From Harmothoe impar (lineage: Eukaryota > Annelida > Polychaeta > Phyllodocida > Polynoidae): DNA of 64,000 nt. The position numbers and the translations under genes were made by a program. Location of the stretch: contig OX381710.1 of NCBI GenBank assembly GCA_947462335.1, positions 35,773,204 to 35,837,203 of the forward strand. The letters are read 5' to 3'. This document shows, piece by piece, positions 36,701 to 48,700 of this stretch (positions are counted from its first letter, which is position 1; each line of letters starts with the position of its first letter). The notes beneath the pieces are model-generated. The model worked only from the letters and a program-made list of their open reading frames with translations. It was not told where the DNA came from and searched no databases.

Positions 36701-39700
36701 AAGTACAAGCCTCAGTTCTGTGTGTGTGTGTGGAAGGTGTGCGACCCCTCCCAGACAACAAGTAAATACAAGCCTGAGTTCTGTGTGTGTGTGGAAGGTG
36801 TGCGGCCCCTCCTAGACAACAAGTAAGTACAAGCCTCAGTTCTGTGTGTGTGTGGAAGGTGTGCGGCCTCTCCTAGACAACAAGTAAATACAAGCCTCAG
36901 TACATTAGACCATGATGGTAATAAATGTATATTTTATCAGAATTCATATAGCGGTACATGGAACTTTTCTTACTTTCCTTTGATCAGCACTAGGGTAATG
37001 AATATCAAAAATGCTATTATAATTCTACGTTTTGAATACCTGTAAGACCCCTACCATAGTCATGCTTCCCTTCGTTGACACAGGACGGAGCTGGTGTTTT
37101 ACCTCCAGGAGCGGTCTCAGACCGGGGTCACTAAGCGGCTGTTGGCCTCTGACGTGTACAGTCACCTGTCTTCAGCCAATATCATGCAGCAACTCAAGAC
37201 GAACCTGGCCGTAGACTCAGTGCTTCCCAAGACTGGTCTCAGCGGGGACCAGCTCAAAAACTACCTCGACAACCCTCCCGCAGGTCAGTCATGTTAACTA
37301 TTCTAACAATATATTATTGTCTGGAGGGGGGTAGTGTGGCGATGTACCATTATACACCATTACGCTATACATTGTACCTCTTAGAGGGGTGCCGGCTTGG
37401 CCCAGTCAAGACCTGACTCGACCCAGCTGGTATTACCCAGTTGCAGTTCCCGCCTGGTTACTAACCTGGCCCGGTTACTTTACCCGGCCCGGTTAACTAT
37501 TCAACCTGGCTGCAATTATAACTGTGCAGTTTCCCCTGATTGCCCGGCCCAGATGAACCCTATCCAGCCCAGACAACCAGAAGTCGCCACCGTTGGTGGC
37601 CTGCTATATAAGGCAGGCCACTGCCAGTTACTGGCAGTTCCCACTGAGAGTTCAGACCTATGAGGATACTCTTTGAGGGCCTCCTAGGTCTTGCTGCTTT
37701 ACTAGACTCCCACTGACAGAACGTAGGCTGCATAAAATTGATTATCAGCTTTGCGGACACTTTTCGAAAAAATCCGGTGAGGGAGGGAGGCTTCTTTTTT
37801 TTTGTATTGAATTTTCTAAGCCATGCGGGAGGTGACTTTTTTTCTTTTTTTTTTACATTTCGAGGGAGGAGGGAGGTCCTTTTTTTTTTTTCTTTTGCAA
37901 AGTGAAATCCCTAGTTGATAATTAAAGAATACTTTTGGTCTATCCATCTCACTATAGAAGCTTTGCAACCCAAAGTTTTGTTACATACTCTATGTAAAAC
38001 ATTACAAATCTATTTGAGACATATATTCACTAAGATTCAGATATGCAACAACAGTATTTCAACCCCTTATGGTATTCTAAAATAAATTTAGGGTATTATG
38101 GAGGAGATTTCGGGGAGTCTAAAACTGCTAAATTCATGAAAATCGACCAGTTGGCAGGCTCAATATGTCTTCACAAAGTAGCGGAAATGTTGAGGAAATT
38201 TTTTCTTAATTTTTTCAGGGGTGCGGGGGATTTGATGTATTTTTTTCTAAGATAGTGAAAAAAAGCTTCCATGCGGCCATGTTTAAGGGGTGCGGGCGGT
38301 GTCTGTAAAGCTGATAAATTTTTTTATGCAGCCTTAGGACCAGCCGTAAATTCTCACGTGGAAGCCGCTGCTTTTATGACAATCTCAGTGCGGCTTATAG
38401 GATCCTCCCAAGGTGGGAGTGAGGCTTATACGAGGCTTTTTGCTAGTAAAGTACTACAGTACAAAATTAGCAAGGTTCAGATCCCTTGTGCGGCTTATAG
38501 GATTCTCCCAAGTAAGGGGTCCGGCTTATATGAGCGTTAGGCTTATTTGCGAAAATTTACGGTGGTTAAATCATGTGGTCATACAGTCTTACAGAGGTAA
38601 AGCCATACTCTCAGCAAGGCCAAGGGTGTACAAGATACTGTTCTAGTCAACTAACACCTCAGTGATCTGCATTTAATAAAAATACTAATAGTTTTCAATA
38701 TTCGTATGTATAGTAGTGAAAATAAATGACATGGGGAAAAAGGTGAACATTTATTGAGAGACGCAATTTTTCGACAAAAGCTAGGGGTGGGAGGTCCTTC
38801 TCGCACGATGCAGAAAAAAAAAAAAGAAAAAAAAAAATTATTGAGAGACGCACTACATTCCTCTACGTACATATGTTTCGTTCACAGGTATAGACCCCCT
38901 TATCTGGCAGCAGGCTAAGCTGGATAACCCCGACCCGGAGAAGCTGCTGCCGGTGCCGATGATCGGCTTCACAGAGCTTCACCGCCGCCTCAAACACCAG
39001 GAGCAGCAAACAGAGCTTCACAAGGCGCGCCTCGGGCTGCTCAACAACGGCATTGACGCCCTGCAGCGCAACCACTCGGACATGCTCGCCAAGATAGAGC
39101 AGTACAAGCGGAAACACCTAGAGCTCAGTCACCGCGTCCTACAGGTGAGCAGGCTCTTAGTGGTGCTTACAGGGATGATATTTAAAGCATTATCCCGGAT
39201 ATCTTTTTTTATTTCAAGAATCTATAGTTAACCAGTTATTAAAAGGGGTTATATTCAGAAGCCTTCATTTCAATTTTCAAGTTTTTTTGTTTTTTTGCAA
39301 TTGCTCACACTCATCTCACCAATATGCAGGCGGGGGGGGGGGGGGTGTTACATGTGCCATAGTGTAAGGGTCCACCTGACTTTATCTCGATGTCTAGTAA
39401 TAGACGGAGGCTGCGGAGAGATAGGTGTATGTGCTGCAGTGCACTGTGTTCTAAGTGGTATATGGTTGTGTGAGGGCTGTTAGGATGATAGTGAATGGTC
39501 ATAGTACGTCTAAAGGTAAGATCTCTAGATAATAGGGCATATCAGTTTGGGCATTACTCATGATGGCATGATTCTGCACGGAATGAATGTATACAGACAG
39601 GATGTACATTACATACCGTAAATTCTCGCGTATACGCCGCACCATGAGTAAGGAACTAATATAACAATTTCAGGTCCCCAGGTGCGGGTTTTATTTGAGG

Positions 39701-42700
39701 ATACTATGGTACATTTTGTCATTCTCAATCTGTAGGTTGTTTTTTTTCAAACTACGGACTCTCCTTTGTAATGAAAAGCAATAATGCCTTCTGTGACCAA
39801 GTTACTCAATAAAATACCGGTAAAAGAAATTACATGACAAGAGTACGCTATTGGAATGACGGGAGTACGATTTATACGATTTTCAGGCAAAAGATTGGCC
39901 TAAAAGTACGATTTTGGAAGTTTGGAGGTTGCCAGGTTTGGAGGCGGGTCTCCCATAACTTGGACACCCACGCTACTTGCAATCTCGCCCCCGATTCTAG
40001 GCGTTAGTACTGTAAGGTCCACTGAATTAGGTCTCCCAGTCTACTACTGTGTTATCAGATAGCTGCTGCCACCTGGGTTTATATTTAGTGTGACTCACTC
40101 TCACTAGGGGGCAGTATGCATGGATGCCTTGTGTAACGAAGGATGGGGCCAACTCTACGTTTACACAGCGATATAAAGTACAGGGATTAGCAAGTAGGCC
40201 TGCTGGCTCACCCTCAGTGACATGGCTGACAGTAGCGCCACCTCCAGGGAGGTGGCAAAAAACGGAACTACATGTGATAAGTGACCTATGGGGGAGAGTT
40301 TTTCTTTGCCACTTAGAATTTTCGTATAGAAATAATTCAAAGATGGTTGGAAAGCCCAGATTTCATACTTTGGAACTGAAAAGGTTTCTATTTGATATCA
40401 GATAGGGAACAATTTTTTTGGGGGTGGGAATTTCGGTGATTTTTTTGAAAAATTCCAAAATTTGGGGGCCCTATTGTCAAAACACCCCATTCCAATATTG
40501 TAATAAAACATGGCCAGTTAAATACTACACATCAAGATCTTTCTAGCACATTTTGAATCAAAGTGCTCCGATAATTCTAAGTAGGATAAAATAATTATCT
40601 CCAGTTGGTCATTATCAGAGAAAATGTCCGGTTTGAAGGGTGACGGCCTGGTCGGTGACCCAAAGGGGAGAGTTTTTCTTTGCCACTTAGAATTTTCGTA
40701 TCGAAATAATTCAAAGATGGTTGGAAAGCCCTGATTTCATACTTTGGAACTGAAAAGGTTTCTATTTGATATTCGATAGGGAACAATTTCTTTGGGGGTG
40801 GGAATTTTGGTGAATTTTTGGAAAAATTCCAAAATTTGGGGGCCCTATTGTCAAAACACCCCATTTCAATATTGTAATGAAACATGGCCAGTTAAATACT
40901 ACACATCAAGATCTTTCTAGCACATTTTGAATCAAAGTGCTCCGATAATTCTAAGTAGGACAAAATAATTATCTCCAGTTGGTCATTATCAGAGAAAATG
41001 TCCGGTTTGAAGGGTGACGGCCTGGTCGGTGACCCAAAGGGGAGAGTTTTTCTTTGCCACTTAGAATTTTCGTATCGAAATAATTCAAAGATGGTTGGAA
41101 AGCCCTGATTTCATACTTTGGAACTGAAAAGGTTTCTATTTGATATTAGATAGGGAACAATTTCTTTGGGGGTGGGAATTTTGGTGAATTTTTGGAAAAA
41201 TTCCAAAATTTGGGGGCCCTATTGTCAAAACACCCCATTTCAATATTGTAATGAAACATGGCCAGTTAAATACTACACATCAAGATCTTTCTAGCACATT
41301 TTGAATCAAAGTGCTCCGATAATTCTAAGTAGGACAAAATAATTATCTCCAGTTGGTCATTATCAGAGAAAATGTCCGGTTTGAAGGGTGACGGCCTGGT
41401 CGGTGACCCAAAGGGGAGAGTTTTTCTTTGCCACTTAGAATTTTCGTATCGAAATAATTCGAAAATGGTTAGAAAGCCCTGATTTCATACTTTGGAACTG
41501 AAAAGGTTTCTATTTGATATCAGATAGGAAACAATTTTTTTGGGGGGTGGGAATTTCGGTGATTTTTTGGAAAAATTCCAAAATTTGGGGGCCCTATTGT
41601 CAAAACACTCCATTTCAATATTGTAATGAAACATGGCCAGTTAAAAACTACACATCAAGGGCTTTCTAGCACATTTTGAATCAAAGTGCTCTGATAATTC
41701 TAAGTAGGACAAAATAATTTTCTCCAGTTGGTCATTCAGAGTGTAATTTGCATCACTGCCAGTAGTTCCTTATTCTCTCACCAGGTGACCCATGGCAGAA
41801 GTTTGAAGTTTGAAAGTATTTATTGACCACAAATCCTTACAGTGAAGCTCTTCATAATGTAGTCAGTATTAAGTACAGTGTCATAAACATAAACAAATCA
41901 AAAATGCATTATCTCTCAAGATGTCGCGTACAGAGTAGGGCCTCTCACAAAGAGTAAAGAGTGAATAATATTAACAAATGGCTTCCACGAGCATAGCGGT
42001 CACCTCAACAAGATTCTAGATACCAAGGAATATAACGTTATTATCACAGCTTTTTCATATGGTTAAGTACGGGCACATGGTACAGGTGGCATCATCATAT
42101 TATACATGACAATCGAAACAGTGTATACGTGCAGGATAAGCTCCACCACATTAAATGCGTCCAATCAGATCAAATTAAACCTTTAAACTTGGTTATCGAC
42201 TCAGAGCGTTGGATGGGTCCCTCCAGGGGTGACCACAATAACATCCCTCTATAGAGTGGACTTGTTCTAAATGATTCAAGGATTGGCCTATTTACACGTA
42301 GCTTGATTTTGGCATTATTTCTCAGCATTCTAACGGGCACTACTACATGGTCCGGAATTAATGACCACCGGTACATCAATATTTTAATGTGTCGATCACG
42401 TCTAGAGTACAGCTTATTGATTGAACATAAAGTATGTAGGTCAGTTGTGCGTACATCTCTTGCATGTCTGATCCCACGACATAGGCGTAAACATTTATTT
42501 TGAATGGTTTGCAGTTTTCTCACAGCAGTCACAGGGCCGCTATCAATAATAAAATCACAGTAATCAAAAATGGGTAATATCATTGTTTTATAAATCTCTA
42601 GGGCTACTGCCTCATTAATACTCTTCCTAATATTGCACAATTGTATAAACCTAGAGAAGGACATGGAATTAACTTTCTTACAATGCTGTTTAAAAGATAA

Positions 42701-45700
42701 ATCAGTATCTATTACCACACCCAGGTAATTAAATTGGTGTACTGATTTTAATGACTCGCCACACAATACAAGATTAACATTTGATAAGTCAGGGGGGCTG
42801 CGAACAGGGTAGCACCACAGTATTTGGGTCTTTTTAACATTTACTGTTAGGACGTTGGTATAACACCAGTGCCCAATATTGTCCAAATCTTCTTGCATGA
42901 GTGCCGACACAATGTTGGGATCTTTCCCACTTATGACAATAGCTAAGTCATCAGCATATAGATACGAAAAAGCATTTTTGATGATGGGTATAATGTCATT
43001 TATATAGATAATAAAGAGTAGGGGCCCCAGGACAGATCCCTGGGGCACCCCACACGTCACTAGTTTTGGTTGGGAGGTACAGTTATTGGCAAAAGTTGAC
43101 TGGAATCGGCCCGTCAAGTAATCTTTCAGCCAATTGAGACATAAGGGTGAGCAACCAATTTTGGATAATTTATTTAATAATTTTGAATGATTTACAGTAT
43201 CGAAAGCCTTTTTTAGATCTAAAAACAATATGGCGGATAGCTCACTCCTATTTCTGGCTTCAAAGAGGGTTTGTACCAGTCTGAAGGCCGCGTCCATGGT
43301 AGATCTACCAGCCATAAAACCAAACTGATTGTCGCTAATTAATCCATTTGTCACTAGGTAACCCATCAGTTGTTTGTGAACGAACTTTTCTATTAACTTG
43401 CTAAACATGTTAAGTAAACAGACTGGTCTCCAGTTAGCAACATCACTCAGGGACCCGGTCTTAGGTATAGGAACTACGCAGCCAGTTTTAAGACAACTAG
43501 GCAGTAACGATCCGCCTATGGAGCTATTAATTAAATGAGATAGAATAGACGGTTTAGAGACAAGGGCGTGTTTAACGACATTGGTTCTAATATTATTAAT
43601 ACCAGAGCTTTTGCCCGCTTTGATGTTCTTAGCAAGTTTGGTGGCAACACAAGGTGTACAGGCTTCAAAGTTGAAAAGTGATTCACTCTGGGGGATTACA
43701 AAAACCCGTGCTAGACTACTATCAAATTTAGATGCCAAAGCTTCCCCAATACTGATATAGTAGTTGTTAACAAAGTCTGCAGCGTCAGTAGAGCCAACTG
43801 GACCACCATCCTCATCAATCAACATCATGTCAGAACTCACTTTCTCCCCTTTCCAAATTTTATTAATGACCTGCCAAAATTTACGGGGGTCATCCTTGAA
43901 TTTTAGTAGATTATCATTAATGACTGCACGTCGCTTGTTTATTAACAAAATCTTAATCTGGGCCATTAGTTGTTTGGCCCTTACCAGGTGATGGTTATAC
44001 AACCCTGGGCGAACCTTCCTCGCCCTCCTTAGCTTATTCTTTTTAATTTTAATTAAAGTCACTACCTCCGGATCAAAGAAAGGGTCTTCTGGTCTGACAC
44101 GAAAGTCTCTGATAGGATGATGTGTGTCCAAGTAATCAGTGATTCTATCAATTAAATATTCATAATTTTCAGTCAGAGACTGGTTGATAAAGAAAGCGTC
44201 CCAATCCTCATTCGCCAAGAACGTAGTAAAATCTTCAAAATCAAAATTTTTATAAGATCTGCCTCTAATCGTTTTATATGGATACTTCCTGCGGGGCGCT
44301 TGTTTTTTAATGGCAAATACGGGCACGTGGTCACCAATAAGTTCATCAATTAAACCTGAGCTTGCAACATGTATACAATTTGTGTAGATGTGGTCTAAAG
44401 TAGATTTACCGTAGGGATGATAATAAGTAGGCCCTGAATGTAGACTATTGAGTTTACCTCGCTTCAAGAAGCTGCTCATACGTTTAAATTTAATGCAGTT
44501 TCTCGCCCTACTATTTACATTAAAATCCCCAGCAATCCAAATTTCACGTCTATCAAAACACTCATTTCTTATTGAATTTAGTAGATAATAGTAACTTTTT
44601 TTTACAGTCCCATTAGGTGGTCGATATACGGTTAATATATATCTATATTTCTGGTTTGGGAACTTAGTCAAGAAACACAAACACTCAATGTCACCTGTAC
44701 TTAGAGAGAACTCCTCACAGATCTCAGTATACGGTGCATATTGATCTTTTACGTAACAAGCTACCCCGCCCCTGTTGCCCGTGCGCCTATCATACCTGAA
44801 TAGTTTGAACCCAGGGATGTAGAAGTGGGCATCAGGGACTTGTTGTTTAAGCCAGCTCTCTGTTATACACACATAATCCAAACCCTGTATAGCGTTATAC
44901 AGGTATTGGTATTTATCCCTGAGACTCTGGACATTCATCGTTAATATTTTTAGGCCCTTAGTACTTTTCAGCTTTTCAAAGCTACTATACATCAATTGCA
45001 ACTGATATGCCCCATTTGTCTCCACTCGGCCCACCATTACACAACATCGAATGATAATGCGAGTACATGTTAATAAATGAAAGTGCGAGTACCCAAGCGC
45101 TAAATTCTAAGGGCTCTGGATACAGAGTATCGTTGCGGGTGACACTCTAAGTTTGGTCAGAAAGCGATCACTGGCCTACATTAGCCAACGAAAGTATTCA
45201 GTTAGTGAATGACCAGTGCAAAAAGAAAAGATAAGCGAGTCAAATTACTCACATGGGAATTTCACAAGTGAGCAATAAAACTAGCCTACAGAGTAAACTT
45301 ATCTAACCAACACTTCAAGGTGAAGGGTGGCAGCACAGGGCTGTCATATGGTTCAGAGGCACTGCCTCAGGTGCAGCTAGGTTACCTTAAATGTATACAT
45401 GGATGACCCCTCGTGTTCTCAGTGTAATGTTCAATTCAATCAAACACTACTGTATGATCTAAATACCAGTTACTACAGCAATGATCCATCCCACTAGATT
45501 GTGGAAGCAATATAAAGATAGGCTAAGTTGTTGAATCAACTAGGAAAGACGGAGATAAATTCTAAGATAGTTGAACAGTATCAATCAGTCAATCAATAGT
45601 TAGGAGGAAACCGTTTGACAATCAGTCGGTGATCCACCAAACTTCAATCAACTTCGATAGGTTGAATCAGGTATGTTACACACATCTATAACCATGTCAC

Positions 45701-48700
45701 CCCTCTAATATAGTAGTCAAATCCTTCCACTTTAATTTAATTTGATCCCAATTTACCGGTCTTCAAAACAACGTTGTACCATGTACATTGTACCATATAC
45801 AGTATTCAAAATATACCGGTAGTTATCAGCCCATTTACAAATCATCGCAACTCTTGTGCATTCATGTATATACGCTGGATATTTGACATAGAATCAGAAT
45901 ATTTAATGAGGACACTTTTGATATAGCAGTCCCACACCATTGGATGTCAACTCGAATATGTGAACCCATATAGAAACAACAACGTTGATTGCCGAATTAA
46001 TATAGCCAGCGTCAGATGTAGATAATATAATATCAATACAAAGCATCACCACAGCTCACTCGACAGACAGAGGTGTTGTGTGCATTTTAGGCATTATTAT
46101 GTAATAGGCCAGTAGTTTTTTGTTTTTTTAAATTTAAGTAAAATAACATACACAAAAATAATTTTGAAAATAGTTTTCTACTTAGATCCCAATCCAGGAG
46201 TATCTTCAACAAGCATTGGCTGATTTCAACATATTGATTACCAAAAACATTTTCCACTACTCAATAATCTAAATCAACATCTAAATAACATCTAGGCACT
46301 CTACTCTGGCCACTGCACCCCAAGTCGGGTCCGGCTAAATCAAACTAATCGAATTAAATCAAAGTAATAAAAATTAATAACCCCTATTGGATGATTGAAT
46401 TATAATTTATACAATCTAGTAAACTAAGTCCAAATTTAAATGTAGATATAAATATATGCGCTCTATCCTGACCAATACACATCAAGTCGGGTCTAATTTA
46501 ATCAAGTTAATAATCCCCATCTCTATTAAATTGGAATCACGGTAGTAATTTATGGAATTAACAATGGTAGAGATATTCTACATAATCCAATACACATCAA
46601 GTCGGGTCTAATTTAATCAAGTTACTAATCCCCATCTCTATTAAATTGGAATTACGGTAGCAATTTATGGAATTAACAATGGTAGAGATAATCTACATAA
46701 TCTTTAGTAGAAGACTAAAGATAGACAGTAAGCAGTCAGTAATTCATCTCAAATTAGACCACGGTGCTCATTTTCGATGAGACAGGCAGATACAATGTCG
46801 GCTAGTTCATTGACTGTGGTACTATCTGGGTGGCATCCGTCTCCGAGACAGTCATAGTCATTTACCCAGCTACCGTCGAATGTTGGCTCATGACAGATGT
46901 CGGCGGTCGAGGGGGTTAGAACTTCATAACGTTGATTGATTAATGCTATACGATGGTTTACAGCGTGTATGATGTCGTTACAGGCCAGTTGCTGCGGGTG
47001 AATAGCATGTCCCAGCAGATTGTTGGTACGCCTCATGTCCACCCCGAATAATTCCGAGATGATAACCTTGACATTGGGATTCCACCCATGGGCTGAGGCC
47101 ATCATCAGTTCAAAGCGATTGGTAACTTCGAGGGAGGCGTAGTGGGCACTGGGGATACGCAGTGACAGGTGACCGCTGTTGTGACTTCTTCTAGTTATGC
47201 TACATATGCCGCCGAGCACTACTATGGCAGCCGGCGGTGACAGCGAGGAGGCACGGCGTGACACTTCCAGTGACAGCCTATGAATGGTCGCTCCCGGCAT
47301 GACTTCAACGTCCCTTAGACCGGCATATCTGTTTTTTAAAGGGCCGAACAGATGGCGTACCCTTGAGTCGCCGACGACATCAACAATTCGCATTATGAAT
47401 CAGTTGGTACTCACACAGTCCGGGAAAGGTTGGGATAAATGCAATATATTATAGTTCAGCACTTGTTTCAGAGGAACACTCTCCACCGCTGTCGTTGGTT
47501 TGTCCGGCGTCGGGTTGTCTGGACAGAGTCTCGCCGTGCACGAGACTTTCCGTGATGTCACTCTCCAGCCGATGTTTGGACGATGCGGCCTTGGTCACGG
47601 GAGCTGGCTCGGACTGAAACTGCGTACGGAGATCGGAGAGTAGAACTCCTATCATGTTCTCACCCTCGTATTCTCCTTCACTGTCCCAGCAGTCATCACC
47701 GTAACTCGCGTTACTAGACCAAAATGCATCGGGGGCACTTTCAATCAGCGGTAGTTTGCCAGTGAGTCTCAGAAGGTCCTTTAGTCTCTTGCCTTGTCTA
47801 AACTTTTTGGATAGGCACATTCTCATTGCAGGAATCCTGTGCTTTTTCCATTTTGCTGATTCTTTGCAACCGCGGGTGGCATCCATCACCTCAGGGACGG
47901 ATGGTGCTTGGTGAACGAGGTTCGCTGTGACTTTATCTCCAAGCTCAGTACACCGAAGCCACTCATATAGCTGTATACTTGAATGGAAAAGCAGACCATC
48001 ATGTTCAATTCTGGTTTTGAAACTGTTGCTAAGATAGCATTTTTCGCCACAGAAGACAATGCCAGATGCCGTTTCCTTCATATACAAGAGTGGCTTAGGG
48101 CCGGGGACTTGTGGGTGGCCAATTGTGTTGTTCCCAGCGCGACCATTTTGCCTACTTGTTGTTGGTTGAGGCTTGGGGGGACCTTTATGGCGGTAGGACT
48201 GAGCTTGTGTCACTGGTGATTTTTGCAGTTTAGTATAGGATCCAGAATAGGAACCCCCTACCAACATATTTAGTCGTTGAGTGATGTCTTTGTCGGGGCT
48301 CATGGCTTCAGCTCTAGATCCCCTGTTCAGGTTAGATGGGGCTACCCCCTGAGTAGACCTGGAGCTTTGATGGGCGTAACCTGTGTTACGGTGGTCACTC
48401 TTTCGCGTCTGGTTCTGATTGACCCCTTTATCAGCTGAAGTAACTGGGTTCAGAGGTCGGTCGTTACGACTATTAGAATTTGAATGGGGGTTGTAGGAGT
48501 TGTAATGGTTGTTACCTCTATGGTAGTTACCATGGTGACGGCGGTCGTGGCCATCATGCTGGTTTCTCTCAGATGGATGACGATAGTCTCTGGGTTTGAA
48601 CTGGCTGGGGATGGCATCAGGCTGGTTACCGTCATACAACTCACCGTCTATGATGATGCACGTACCGCGCATTACTATGTTGGCAAGATTGTTTTGGCGA

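Noticed and set aside
36214..36815. Plus-strand open frames of repeated V-C-V-E-G-V-R-P-L-P-D-N-K units
   Set aside because: These are intronic copies of the exon 4 end in shifting frames. In the NUP54 frame the first copy is followed by TAA, so they cannot extend the protein.
40281..41745. CRISPR-like array
   Set aside because: The units are 374 bp with no unique spacers, in a eukaryotic intron. This is a satellite.
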